The translations under genes and the position numbers were made by a program. Below are positions 7,041 to 15,367 of a stretch of DNA of 50,703 nucleotides, piece after piece. The stretch is from Deltaproteobacteria bacterium RIFCSPHIGHO2_02_FULL_40_28 (GTDB lineage Bacteria > UBA10199 > 2-12-FULL-40-28), in assembly GCA_001798135.1 (NCBI GenBank), contig MGRJ01000005.1, forward strand, positions 1 to 50,703, read 5' to 3'. A model generated the notes under the pieces. That model was not told where the DNA came from and searched no databases. It was given only the letters and a program-made list of their open reading frames with translations. Within the stretch, counting starts at the first letter, position 1, and each line of letters opens with the position of its first letter.

Positions 7041-8948
7041 ATGCTTTTGCAAAGTTATCAGATTGTCGTGATTGGAGCTGGCCATGCAGGCTGTGAAGCA
7101 GCTCATGCCTCTGCCAAGATGGGTTTTCAAACTCTCATGCTTACTGGCAATATTGATCGCATTGGACACATGAGCTGTAATCCAGCCATTGGAGGTTTGG
7201 GGAAAGGACATTTGGTGCGTGAAATTGACGCGCTTGGTGGCCTTATGGGAAAAATGGCAGATGCCACGGGTATTCAATACAGACGTTTAAACACACGTAA
7301 AGGAGCTGCGGTTCAAGGTACGCGTTGTCAAAGCGATATGTTTGTGTACGCTCGTACTATGAAAGAAACTCTTTTCTCTCTTCCAAACCTTTTTATAAAG
7401 CAAGGCATTGTAACGCGCCTTCTCACACAGCAAGGTCGTATAATTGGAGTTGAAACTGATAGTGGTGAAACTTATTTTTGCCAAGCGTTGATTGTAACTA
7501 CGGGGACTTTTTTAAGAGGTCTTTGTCATATTGGAATGAAACAAATCCCGGGTGGACGCATTCCTGATTTTACTTCTACTCATTTTTCTCAATCATTACA
7601 GGATAGTGGTTTTGAACTTGGCCGGCTTAAAACAGGTACTGTGCCTCGACTTGATTCAAACACAATTGATTATACGAAGCTATCACCTCAGTATGGTGAT
7701 ACTCCAAGACCACGTTTTTCTTTCTCTCAAGTTGAAAATTCTCTCATGCAAGTGCCCTGTTACCTCACGTATACCAATGAAGGCACACATGATATTATAC
7801 GAAATAATCTTGATCGCTCTCCTTTGTACACCGGAATTATTAAAGGTGTTGGTCCACGCTACTGTCCTTCCATCGAAGATAAAATTCGTCGCTTTGCAGA
7901 TAAAGATCATCATCAAATTTTTCTGGAACCAACCAGTCTTTCGTCTCACGAAATTTATCCCAATGGTTTATCCACTTCACTTCCCTATGATGTGCAGCTT
8001 CGATTTTTACGTACCATCCCTGGCTTAGAACACGTTGAAATAGTTCGTCCTGGTTATGCCGTAGAATATGACTATGCGCCACCAACTCAGCTTTCTCATA
8101 GTTTGCAAACTAAAATAATCAGCGGTCTTTTTTTTGCGGGACAAATTAATGGCACAACAGGTTATGAAGAAGCTGCTGCCCAAGGTTTAATGGCAGGAAT
8201 TAATGCGGCTCTCTTTTTACGAGGGGAAAACCCTCTTCTGCTTTCTCGTTTTGAATCCTATATAGGAGTTCTCATTGACGACTTAGTGACAAAAGGAGTT
8301 GGTGGTGAACCTTATCGAATGTTTACTTCTCGAGCAGAATTGAGACTTTTTTTACGCGAAGACAATGCAGATTTTCGTCTCACTTCCTATGGACACAAAA
8401 TTGGACTTGTTGATCAAGCTCAGTATGAAAACTTTTTAAATCGTAAAAATTCTCACACGTCCCTTCTGGATGCTCTCAAAAATTTTAAGCTCACCCCTAC
8501 TCCCATGCTTAACGAATATCTTTTCAATTCTGGATTTGCGCCGATCAAAACAGCTTCTTCTCTTTATGATTTTATCAAAAGACCAGACATTAATTGGGAT
8601 GAATTATTTGCACTTCCTTTTCCTGAAGTAGATTTACTCAAAAATTATTTGGTTGATGATTTAAAAATAACAGCTCTCTATGACATTAAATATGAAGGCT
8701 ATTTAAAACGCGACCAAGAATCTTTGAAAGATCAATTCCAATTAAATAAAATTTCTATTCCTCATAATTTTAATTTTTCTGAGGTGGCTGGTCTTTCTAG
8801 AGAAGTGATCGAACGCCTCTACAAAATTTTCCCTCAAAATCTTTACCAAGCTTCTCAAATTCCTGGCATCACTCCAGCTGCTATTTCAATTCTTACTATT
8901 TACCTTTCAAAGCACCATTGGGCGCGAAGACCGCGCCCCTACACATAA
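7041..8948 (+). CDS. mnmG: tRNA uridine-5-carboxymethylaminomethyl modification enzyme, FAD subunit MnmG (GidA)
   Basis: The 635-residue length and motifs are typical: the FAD-binding [12 protein letters not shown] (about 9-20), [45 protein letters not shown] and [17 protein letters not shown]. With MnmE, also in this window at 44305, it installs the cmnm5 group on U34 of certain tRNAs. The extreme C-terminus is unusual: after IYLSKHH the last residues WARRPRPYT are encoded by an intergenic-type palindrome (8920-8942), so the native end has been replaced. The gene is divergent from bactofilin. A weak TTGACG-17-TATGGG promoter at 7005-7033 would leave a very short leader. Confidence 0.95.
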   Translation: MLLQSYQIVVIGAGHAGCEAAHASAKMGFQTLMLTGNIDRIGHMSCNPAIGGLGKGHLVREIDALGGLMGKMADATGIQYRRLNTRKGAAVQGTRCQSDMFVYARTMKETLFSLPNLFIKQGIVTRLLTQQGRIIGVETDSGETYFCQALIVTTGTFLRGLCHIGMKQIPGGRIPDFTSTHFSQSLQDSGFELGRLKTGTVPRLDSNTIDYTKLSPQYGDTPRPRFSFSQVENSLMQVPCYLTYTNEGTHDIIRNNLDRSPLYTGIIKGVGPRYCPSIEDKIRRFADKDHHQIFLEPTSLSSHEIYPNGLSTSLPYDVQLRFLRTIPGLEHVEIVRPGYAVEYDYAPPTQLSHSLQTKIISGLFFAGQINGTTGYEEAAAQGLMAGINAALFLRGENPLLLSRFESYIGVLIDDLVTKGVGGEPYRMFTSRAELRLFLREDNADFRLTSYGHKIGLVDQAQYENFLNRKNSHTSLLDALKNFKLTPTPMLNEYLFNSGFAPIKTASSLYDFIKRPDINWDELFALPFPEVDLLKNYLVDDLKITALYDIKYEGYLKRDQESLKDQFQLNKISIPHNFNFSEVAGLSREVIERLYKIFPQNLYQASQIPGITPAAISILTIYLSKHHWARRPRPYT

Positions 8949-9129
8949 ATCCACATCATAATTAAATCCGTATGGGCGGCCCCTGTGCCTGCCCGTGATT
9001 TGGGCAACCACGGGGGATTACCCCTACGCCGCTGAATCGGACAAATGTAGAACAACCCAGCCAGAATTAAAACAAAAACCAAAGGGCGCGAAAACCGCGC
9101 CCCTACGTAGGGGCGTTCCAAACCCGCCC
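8920..9129. repeat. Cluster of GTAGGGGC-family palindromes running off the mnmG 3' end
   Basis: At least four copies are present: 8920-8942 (GGGCGCG...CGCGCCCCTAC, coding for the MnmG tail), 8974-9027 (the composite CCTGTGCCTGCCC / GGGCAACCACGG form), 9084-9106 (a near-copy of the first) and 9107-9129. No other gene is visible between 8949 and 10083. Confidence 0.85.
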
Positions 9130-9173
9130 ACATTAAAAAATCCATCCAAACAAATATTCAACATAAACAAAAC

Positions 9174-9409
9174 GGGCTTGTTGAAAAATGTAGTTTTCCA
9201 CTAATTCTGTCATTCCCGCGGAGGCGGGAATCCATCTTGGTTCCCCTCCTTTGTAAGGAGGGGTTAGGGGAGGTAGAGAGTTTAGTAAGACTCTACCCCC
9301 TCCAACTCCCCCTTACAAAGGGGGAGAGTACAGATGGATCCCTGCAGGAGTTTACCCCTGCGAAGGCAGGGGCAGGGATGACAGAGGAATGACATTCTTC
9401 AACAGACCC
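9174..9409. mobile_element. MITE-like element, copy 3 (236 bp), with internal repeat insertion
   Basis: The ends GGGCTTGTTGAAAAATG and CATTCTTCAACAGACCC are inverted repeats with few mismatches. Interior hairpins GTCATTCCCGCGGAGGCGGG and the complement-type GCAGGGATGACAGAGG match the other copies. A second repeat pair (CCCCTCCTTTGTAAGGAGGGG and CCCCCTTACAAAGGGGG, 9242-9330) has been inserted, making this copy about 100 bp longer than copies 2 and 4. Confidence 0.75.
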
Positions 9410-9619
9410 AAAATAGCCCCGAAGAGGCCCCTTTGGTGGGCAGGTTTGGAACCTGCCCCTACAACATAAAAACAAATCCATTGCAAACAAAAGTCTGTAC
9501 ATCAAAACGTACATACATATAAAACTTGCTTGTATTTACCATTCTTATCTCGCTTCCTCTCTTTTTAATTCCATTTTCAACAAGAGCATCTTTAAATAAT
9601 CTGTACATGTTTTAAGGGG

Positions 9620-9635
9620 GTTTCCACGTGAAACT
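9620..9635. promoter_or_regulatory. parS-like ParB-binding site
   Basis: GTTTCCACGTGAAACT matches the widely conserved parS TGTTCCACGTGAAACA at 13 of 16 positions, including the CACGTG core. It lies about 1.2 kb upstream of parA, where chromosomal parS sites are common. Confidence 0.7.
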
Positions 9636-9970
9636 AGTGACATATAATATTTTATGTACATTTTAACGAAATCATTGAGTTTTTTTGCCATTTTTTGCAT
9701 TATATGACATAAGAGGGTGGTTGAGACATTTCGGTAGGGGCGAACCTTGTGGTTGCCCTTATACGTTCATGTGTAGGGGCTGGGTTATCCAGCCCGAATT
9801 AAAACGGAAACCAAATTGGGCAGGATAACCCAGCCCCTACAATTAAAAGGGTCCGTGTAGGGCAGTTTTTAGTTGAAATTAGTGATTTTTAAAAACAAGA
9901 TAGATTCAAGAGGGCGAACCCCCCGAGGAGGGGGGCAGGCACATGGGTTCGCCCCTACACAAACATTTTT

Positions 9971-9986
9971 TGTTTCACAAGAAACT
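9971..9986. promoter_or_regulatory. Degenerate parS-like site
   Basis: TGTTTCACAAGAAACT matches TGTTTCACGTGAAACA at 13 of 16 positions, but two mismatches fall in the core. It may be a weak or decayed site. Confidence 0.35.
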
Positions 9987-10083
9987 AGAATTCTATGCCT
10001 TGATCTTTTAGTTTGCTAGTTTTTATAAAATAGAGTATCAATGAATTGTAGGGGCGGGGTGACCCCACCCCTACGTAGAAAAT

Positions 10084-10752
10084 ATGGATCTAACATCGTA
10101 TAAAAACAGACTTGAATCTTTGCTTTTAGAAAATAAACTTAAAATAAGTGGAAAAAATAGAATAAAAACATATATTTTTGGAAAATCAATTTTTGAATGG
10201 AATAAAACAATTAATTTAACAGGCCACAAAAATTGGGAGGATTATCTTGAAAAAGACGTCCTTGATCACCTTTATTTAAGTATGTACATAATAACGTACA
10301 TAAAAAATAGTGCGACATTAATCGATATTGGGTGTGGAGCAGGTTTTTTGGGTATTATGCTTGGACTACTCTATCCAAAACTTTTGGTTACTTTTTTAGA
10401 CTCAGACCGGAAAAAAATCAACTTTGTAAAAGAAGCTTGTAGGCAATTAGAATTAACAGGACACAAGTTTGAAAACAAGAGGGTAGAGGAATTAAAAGTA
10501 ACCAAGGGTTGGGATTTGGTTATTTCGAGGGCTACTTGGGATCAGGAAGAATATATTTCAAAAGCCTATCCACTAATAAAAGAAGGAGGTTACTTGGTGT
10601 CTATGCAAGGTAAAAAAAAATCAACCGTTAATATTCAAAAATATCAAGATCTTACTTTGATAGATGAACAATCATACATGATTTTACCTCAAAAATTTAA
10701 AAGAAATCTTACAATTTATCAAAAAAACCGGTTCCACGTGAAAACGTTGTAA
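10084..10752 (+). CDS. rsmG: 16S rRNA (guanine-527-N7)-methyltransferase RsmG (GidB)
   Basis: This 222-residue protein has the RsmG layout: an N-terminal helical part with FEWNKTINLTG, the SAM motif LIDIGCGAGFLGI near residue 80, FLDSDRKKINFVKEA, and LVISRATW at about residue 145. RsmG methylates G527 of 16S rRNA and sits beside mnmG and parAB in many genomes, as here. The start codon follows a GTAGGGGC palindrome by nine bases and has no clear Shine-Dalgarno sequence. The 3' end contains a parS-like site. Confidence 0.92.
   Translation: MDLTSYKNRLESLLLENKLKISGKNRIKTYIFGKSIFEWNKTINLTGHKNWEDYLEKDVLDHLYLSMYIITYIKNSATLIDIGCGAGFLGIMLGLLYPKLLVTFLDSDRKKINFVKEACRQLELTGHKFENKRVEELKVTKGWDLVISRATWDQEEYISKAYPLIKEGGYLVSMQGKKKSTVNIQKYQDLTLIDEQSYMILPQKFKRNLTIYQKNRFHVKTL
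10730..10745. promoter_or_regulatory. parS-like ParB-binding site at the 3' end of rsmG
   Basis: GGTTCCACGTGAAAAC matches TGTTCCACGTGAAACA at 13 of 16 positions with an intact GTTCCACGTGAAA core. It overlaps the last codons of rsmG, about 140 bases before parA. Confidence 0.75.
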
Positions 10753-10832
10753 GTCTATGAAAAATAAGTGAAATAAAAAAGTTACGCACAGGGAAAAAAG
10801 AGAAAAATTGAAAAAAATAAACAAAAAATGAA

Positions 10833-10860
10833 TTGAAAAAACTAGGAAGCGTTTTATGAT
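10833..10860 (+). promoter_or_regulatory. Sigma-70-type promoter for parAB
   Basis: TTGAAA (10833-10838), a 16-base spacer and TATGAT (10855-10860) lie in a very AT-rich gap. The predicted start, near 10867, would leave about 15 bases before the ATG at 10882, and those bases include the G-rich Shine-Dalgarno run. Confidence 0.55.
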
Positions 10861-10881
10861 GCCTAACAAATGGGGGGAAAT

Positions 10882-11679
10882 ATGAAAATAATTTCATTTT
10901 GTAATCAAAAGGGTGGGGTTGGCAAAACAACTTCAACGGTCAATATATCTGCAGCTCTTGCCAATATGGGAAAAAGAGTGCTTCTGATCGATCTAGATCC
11001 ACAGGGTAATGCGGGGAGCGGGCTAGGGCTTAATAAATACCACATCGAAAAAAGTGTTTACCACGCCTTGGTTGGAAATATGCCTTTAAGTGAAATTATC
11101 CATAAATCTAATCTTCCAAATCTTTTTATGATCCCTGCTAATAGAGATCTCATTGGAGCTGAAATTGAGCTGGTATCAAGTTTTTCAAGAGAAACAAAAC
11201 TTAAAAATGCCTTGGCAGAAATTAGTGCTGAGTTTGATTACATCTTAATAGATTGCCCACCATCACTCAACTTATTAACAGTAAATGCTCTTACAGCATC
11301 GGATGCAGTAATTATTCCAGTGCAATGTGAATATTATGCTTTGGAAGGAATTTCAGAATTGGTGCATACTATTGATTTAATTAGACAAAACTTGAATCCG
11401 TCTCTTATTATTGGAGGAATTATTGCAACCATGTTTGATGCTAGAAATAATCTTTCACATCAGGTGGTAGAGGAAATTAAAAACTACTTTAAGGAAAAAG
11501 TGTTTAACACCATCATTCCTAGGTCTGTTAAGTTGTCAGAATCTCCATCACATGGTTTACCTATTCAACTTTATGACCCTAAATCTCGTGGAGCTACAAC
11601 CTACGAACTTTTATCTCAAGAGTTGGTTGTTCGTTCGGAGCAAATTCAAAAGGGTGGACTTACATTAGTTAATTTATAA
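10882..11679 (+). CDS. parA: Chromosome partitioning ATPase ParA
   Basis: This is a deviant Walker ATPase: FCNQKGGVGKTTSTVN near the N-terminus, LLIDLDPQGNAGSGLG, YILIDCPPSLNLLT and the C-terminal RSVKLSESPSHGLPI, all typical of chromosomal ParA/Soj. It moves ParB-parS complexes along the nucleoid. I prefer the ATG at 10882 because GGGGGGAAA sits just upstream; an in-frame ATG at 10870 would add four residues (MGGN) and cover that ribosome site. parB follows after 10 bases. Confidence 0.95.
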   Translation: MKIISFCNQKGGVGKTTSTVNISAALANMGKRVLLIDLDPQGNAGSGLGLNKYHIEKSVYHALVGNMPLSEIIHKSNLPNLFMIPANRDLIGAEIELVSSFSRETKLKNALAEISAEFDYILIDCPPSLNLLTVNALTASDAVIIPVQCEYYALEGISELVHTIDLIRQNLNPSLIIGGIIATMFDARNNLSHQVVEEIKNYFKEKVFNTIIPRSVKLSESPSHGLPIQLYDPKSRGATTYELLSQELVVRSEQIQKGGLTLVNL

Positions 11680-11689
11680 AGGAGATTTT

Positions 11690-12580
11690 ATGTCGGAAAG
11701 ACGTGTATTAGGCAAGGGGCTCAGCTCTCTTATTTCGGGAAGTCGTTCATCGGATGCGGCAAGTAAGGTTTACTTCGAAGCCAATATCGATGATGTGGTT
11801 CCCAACCAAAATCAACCTCGAAAACTTTTTGATAAAGCCTCCATTGATGAACTAGCGGCTTCCATCGAAGAAAAAGGTATTCTCCAACCCTTGATTGTTC
11901 GAGAAATGGGAGGAGGAAAGTACGAACTTGTAGCAGGCGAAAGACGTTATCGAGCTGCTAAACTTCTCCATTTAAAAACAGTACCCGTCATCGTTAAAGA
12001 TATTGATCCTCAAGAAATTTTGGAATTAGCACTCATCGAAAATATCCAAAGACAAGATTTAAATCCTATTGAAGAAGCTTTGGCGTATAAAGAATTATTG
12101 GGGCGTTATCAATATACTCAAGATGAGCTTGCTAAAAGATTAGGAAAAGACCGTTCAAGTATTGCCAATACTCTTCGTTTATTAAAACTCCCAGAGGTTA
12201 TTCGTTCTTATATTATTGCGGGCCAATTAAGTATGGGACATGCCCGTACAATTTTAGGCATCGATAATAAGGAGCTACAAGAAAAACTTGCTGATGAAAT
12301 CATTAAAAATGGAATGTCTGTGAGGGAAGTAGAAGAATGGATTCGAAAATTAAAGGATGAAGGTATTAATGAAAAACCAGCAGGTGATCACAATGTAACT
12401 TTAGAGGTTGTTCGTCCTAAAAAAGAAAACAAATTTCTCTCCGTAGAAGAAAGCCTTAAAAAGTTTTTCCGCACCAAGGTACAAATTAAATCTGTCGGAC
12501 AAAAAGGAAAAATTATTATTTACTTCCATAATCCCGATGAATTAAATGGCCTCCTGCAACAAATGGGATATAGTGGATAA
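11690..12580 (+). CDS. parB: Chromosome partitioning protein ParB
   Basis: The 296-residue protein starts with the typical RVLGKGLSSLISG. It has the N-terminal ParB/Sulfiredoxin domain with the CTPase motif GERRYRAAKLL, then ALIENIQRQDLNPIEEALAY, and a helix-turn-helix (TQDELAKRLGKDRSSIANTL). A C-terminal dimerisation region follows. It binds parS and spreads as a CTP clamp; candidate parS sites are at 9620 and 10730. GGAGA sits about five bases before the ATG. It is co-transcribed with parA. Confidence 0.95.
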   Translation: MSERRVLGKGLSSLISGSRSSDAASKVYFEANIDDVVPNQNQPRKLFDKASIDELAASIEEKGILQPLIVREMGGGKYELVAGERRYRAAKLLHLKTVPVIVKDIDPQEILELALIENIQRQDLNPIEEALAYKELLGRYQYTQDELAKRLGKDRSSIANTLRLLKLPEVIRSYIIAGQLSMGHARTILGIDNKELQEKLADEIIKNGMSVREVEEWIRKLKDEGINEKPAGDHNVTLEVVRPKKENKFLSVEESLKKFFRTKVQIKSVGQKGKIIIYFHNPDELNGLLQQMGYSG

Positions 12581-12595
12581 AAGCTAAAATATTCC

Positions 12596-14221
12596 ATGCG
12601 ATTTTTTCAAATACTTTCTTTTTTGTTTATTTGTTTTTTCCTTCCTATCCAATCTTTTGCTCTCGGAGAATTAGATATCGATTTTGCAGGTGATGGAACC
12701 ATCATCAATGATTTTTCTGGAGTATCTGGTTTTGATGAAGCCAATGCTGTGGCTGTTGATAGCCAGGGCAGGGTAGTGATTGCTGGGCACTTATACACTG
12801 GCACCCAGTACAATAGCTACGTAGCCCGTTACGATAGTGCTGGTAATTTAGATTCTAGTTTTGCCAGTGGCGGCATTTTTTTGGATATCGCAAATCCCTA
12901 CACCAGTGGCAAAGATGATGTGGCCTATACTTTAGTTCTTGATGCCAATGATGATATTTTTGTTGGGGGTTATTATTCTGCAAGCAGCTCCAATGATGTT
13001 ATTTACCTAGCCAAAATTGATGAAAACACAGGAACCCTTGATTCTACTTTTGCTAGCGGAGTAGGGGTTGCAACTCTAGACCTTGTGAGTGGTGAAGATC
13101 ACTTAAACGATATTGTCATTGATAACACGGGCCGTATTGTGGGTGTAGGTTCTTCAGACGATGGCAATAAAGATATACTCATTATAGTTTGGGATTCTGC
13201 GGGTAACTTGGATACTGGTTTTTCTGGGGATGGAATTATTGATGATGCCATTTTAGGAACCTCGGATCACGATACTTGGTCTGTGGATGTTGATACGAGT
13301 GATAATATTTTAATTGCTGGTTACTACAATTTAAGCGGAGATAATTATGGCTATATCATGGCCATTCTTGCAAATGGATCGGCTGTTGTGCCAGGTTTTG
13401 GAGCCACTCTTCCAGGATTAACTGCCATTGCGACTGTAGGAGTTGATCATAGTATTTACAGCACCCATATCGATTCTCAAAATAGAATTTATTTTGCAGG
13501 CACCCACTATGATGGAACTTCTCATCTCTTGCTTGGTCGTTTGGATGAATTTGGTGCTTTTGATACCTCTTTTTCTACCGATGGTCTTGTTACCCTAGAC
13601 TTAGGAAATGCGGGAACCATAGCCACTTCTTTATTGGTGGATGATCAAGATAGAGTCCTGGTGAGTGGCTACTACGAAACAAGTGACACAACTGGTATAG
13701 ATGTTTTTTTAGCCCGTTTTGATGAAGCTGGTGATTTAGATCCTGATTTCGGGAGTGGAGATGGCTTTGCAACGGGTGATATTGCAAACGGAGATGAACT
13801 TACTTTTTATGCTCGCTCCTTGGGTTTTGATTCTACTCGTGAACGTTACTATGTAGGCGGGCTTCAATCAGTTGGTTTTTTAAATGCCGACGCCATCCTA
13901 TATGCCTTTGATGCCACCGAGTGTGGAAATGGCATACTAGAAGCAGGCGAAACCTGTGATGATAGCAACACAACTGATGGGGATGGTTGTTCGGCTTTAT
14001 GTGCTCCTGAAGCTGCTTCTCCATCAACAGGGACAGACGCTACAGATTCTGGAGATACTGAGAGTGAAGATGAAGCAAGTGGGGATGATGGGGCAGGTGG
14101 GGCTGGAGGTGGAGGTTGCACACTCAGCGCAACATCAACGCCTGTTTCTTTTGCTGGGATTTTTGTTGTATTTGCAGGTTTGTTGGTGTTGAGAGCTTTT
14201 AAAAATCTGAGAAAAAATTAA
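12596..14221 (+). CDS. Secreted delta-60 repeat protein with Cys-rich motif and C-terminal membrane tail
   Basis: Residues 1-22 form a signal peptide (FLFICFFLPIQSFA). Residues 24 to about 435 are at least six delta-60-type repeats of about 60 residues, with the pattern 'G.LD..F...G....D' and 'D..GRI...G' (for example YDSAGNLDSSFASGG). This predicts a beta-propeller. The Myxococcus-type Cys-rich motif CGNGILEAGETCDD and DGCSALC follows. A Ser/Thr/Asp/Gly linker leads to GGAGGGGCTLSA, one transmembrane helix and a basic end (FKNLRKN). That tail has the layout of Cys-containing CTERM sorting signals (MYXO/JDVT-CTERM type), so surface anchoring is likely. It begins 15 bases after parB but is probably unrelated in function. 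Confidence 0.85.
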   Translation: MRFFQILSFLFICFFLPIQSFALGELDIDFAGDGTIINDFSGVSGFDEANAVAVDSQGRVVIAGHLYTGTQYNSYVARYDSAGNLDSSFASGGIFLDIANPYTSGKDDVAYTLVLDANDDIFVGGYYSASSSNDVIYLAKIDENTGTLDSTFASGVGVATLDLVSGEDHLNDIVIDNTGRIVGVGSSDDGNKDILIIVWDSAGNLDTGFSGDGIIDDAILGTSDHDTWSVDVDTSDNILIAGYYNLSGDNYGYIMAILANGSAVVPGFGATLPGLTAIATVGVDHSIYSTHIDSQNRIYFAGTHYDGTSHLLLGRLDEFGAFDTSFSTDGLVTLDLGNAGTIATSLLVDDQDRVLVSGYYETSDTTGIDVFLARFDEAGDLDPDFGSGDGFATGDIANGDELTFYARSLGFDSTRERYYVGGLQSVGFLNADAILYAFDATECGNGILEAGETCDDSNTTDGDGCSALCAPEAASPSTGTDATDSGDTESEDEASGDDGAGGAGGGGCTLSATSTPVSFAGIFVVFAGLLVLRAFKNLRKN

Positions 14222-14239
14222 TTCTGTAGAGACACGGCT

Positions 14240-14872
14240 TCACGGATAATATTCATCCAATTCCCATTTTAATGGGTTGTCATTAATGTATTTTCTAATC
14301 TGATTAAGATCAATTTCATTTCGAATAATATGTTCGTAATAATTGCGTTGCCAGAGACGTTTTGTGAAAGATGGCCATTGGTTGTATTTTACATTATGTG
14401 AATAACGGTTTGTTGTGAATGATTTAAATTGATGGACAATGTCGAATAATGAAAACGTAGGGGCAGGCCCCTGTGCCTGCCCGTTATTTGGGCAACCACG
14501 GGGGGTTGCCCCTACCAAACCAATAATTCCATGTATGTGGTTTGGCATAATGATAAATTCATCCAAATTTATTCCATAATATTTTGGGATTTCTTCCCAA
14601 ATTTTTTTCACCATCCTTCCTGCATCATTAAACCTCATCTCTCCATTCTTAATTTCCCCAAACAAACATTCTCTATTTTGAACACATATGGTTATTATTC
14701 CCCCCTCCCTTGAGGGGAGGGGGTTGGGGGAGGGTGAAAATTCCAAATTACCCCTCACCCTGCACCCTCTCCCCCAAGGGGAGAGGGGAATTATAGAAGG
14801 GGAAAAAACTAGGAAGAGGAAGTTGTGGGGAAAAATAAAAAAAGTGAAAAAAATTTTAACGATATACTTCAC
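14240..14872 (-). CDS. REP-associated tyrosine transposase (RAYT), copy A, with a REP inside its own gene
   Basis: The conserved core is a Y1/HUH transposase: ITICVQNRECLFGEI, EFIIMPNHIHGIIGLV (HUH metal site), WQRNYYEHIIRNE (candidate catalytic Tyr) and YINDNPLKWELDEY. Such enzymes nick and move REP palindromes. Two oddities are visible. Residues ATPRGCPNNGQAQGPAP, right after HIHGIIGLVG, are encoded by a GTAGGGGC-family palindrome (14457-14515). The normal N-terminus is replaced by sequence translated from the CCCTCTCCC repeat (14698-14795), leaving only a GTG at 14872 as a possible start, inside the neighbouring toxin gene. Activity is therefore doubtful. The 3' half is almost identical to the copy at 15368. 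Confidence 0.75.
   Translation of the reverse strand: MKYIVKIFFTFFIFPHNFLFLVFSPSIIPLSPWGRGCRVRGNLEFSPSPNPLPSREGGIITICVQNRECLFGEIKNGEMRFNDAGRMVKKIWEEIPKYYGINLDEFIIMPNHIHGIIGLVGATPRGCPNNGQAQGPAPTFSLFDIVHQFKSFTTNRYSHNVKYNQWPSFTKRLWQRNYYEHIIRNEIDLNQIRKYINDNPLKWELDEYYP
14457..14515. repeat. 59-bp GTAGGGGC...GCCCCTAC composite palindrome inside RAYT copy A
   Basis: The same 59 bases recur at 15612-15670 and 15981-16039. They have two hairpins: GGGGCAGGCCCCTGTGCCTG and TGGGCAACCACGGGGGGTTG. Confidence 0.9.
14698..14795. repeat. CCCTCTCCC/GGGAGAGGG paired repeat
   Basis: There are two hairpins, CCCCTCCCTTGAGGGGAGGG and CTCTCCCCCAAGGGGAGAG, joined by GTGAAAATTCCAAATTACCC. The same two-hairpin unit occurs at 15860-15950 and, inverted, at 25163-25256. 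Confidence 0.85.
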
Positions 14873-15110
14873 GACGGTGTTTAACCCGGTAAATGTAAAT
14901 TCTTTTTTCTGAATCAGAAATACGATAAAGAATTCGATAATCTCCCATTCTTATTCGATAGGAATCTTCTCCTATCATTTTTTTACATCCAACGGGTCTT
15001 GGGTTTTTTTCCAGTTTAAAAAAAGCCTGACGGCATCGCCTGTAAATTTCAGACGATAAACGTTGGCAGTCTTTTTCGGCAGAGGGAAGAATATAAAGAG
15101 TGAAAGTCAT
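14856..15110 (-). CDS. RelE/ParE-family toxin
   Basis: This 84-residue protein has the RelE layout: TLYILPSAEKDCQRL, then KMIGEDSYRIRMGDYRILYRI and the C-terminal YIYRVKHRREVYR with the basic residues used for mRNA cleavage on the ribosome. Its start overlaps the antitoxin stop by four bases. The pair is boxed in by two nearly identical transposase genes, so the unit may have been carried by or inserted between them. It could equally be ParE-like; the YRI..GDYR signature favours RelE. Confidence 0.87.
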   Translation of the reverse strand: MTFTLYILPSAEKDCQRLSSEIYRRCRQAFFKLEKNPRPVGCKKMIGEDSYRIRMGDYRILYRISDSEKRIYIYRVKHRREVYR

Positions 15111-15331
15111 TTACGAGTGTTGTCGTAATCACGAAACGGGCGAGCTAAAAATTCCTGATTTTGAAGGCTAATAAAATCAAAAACATCTTCTTTAAGTTCT
15201 TCACGATCCATTTGTTCGCGAAGAGCTTTCTCAACAAAGGATCCTTGTTTGTATCCCTTTTCTTCACAAAAATCTTTGAGATCGCGAAGCAGAGTTCTAT
15301 CTAATTTAACGGCATAATTTCCTTTTGACAT
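15107..15331 (-). CDS. Antitoxin of the RelE-type pair
   Basis: This small (74 aa) protein begins MSKGNYAVKLDRTLLRDLKDFCEEKG, a ribbon-helix-helix-like DNA-binding start (KLDRTLLRDL... GSFVEKALREQM). The charged tail DYDNTRK probably contacts the toxin. It precedes the toxin and overlaps it by ATGA, the normal order for relBE-type operons. Autoregulation is expected, but I could not define the operator. A possible TTTACT-17-TAGATT promoter sits at 15338-15366. Confidence 0.82.
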   Translation of the reverse strand: MSKGNYAVKLDRTLLRDLKDFCEEKGYKQGSFVEKALREQMDREELKEDVFDFISLQNQEFLARPFRDYDNTRK

Positions 15332-15367
15332 ACACTTAATCTAATACAAAATAAGACAAAAGTAAAC

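Larger units (their letters stand above)
9438..10074. repeat. Cluster of GTAGGGGC-family palindromes between mnmG and rsmG
   Basis: Copies lie at 9438-9462, 9734-9760, 9773-9840 (two facing halves around GGGTTATCCAGCCC), 9911-9958 and 10048-10074. The last ends nine bases before the rsmG start codon. Between them, 9463-9733 is AT-rich and holds a parS-like site and several GTACAT motifs. I see no gene here. Confidence 0.85.
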
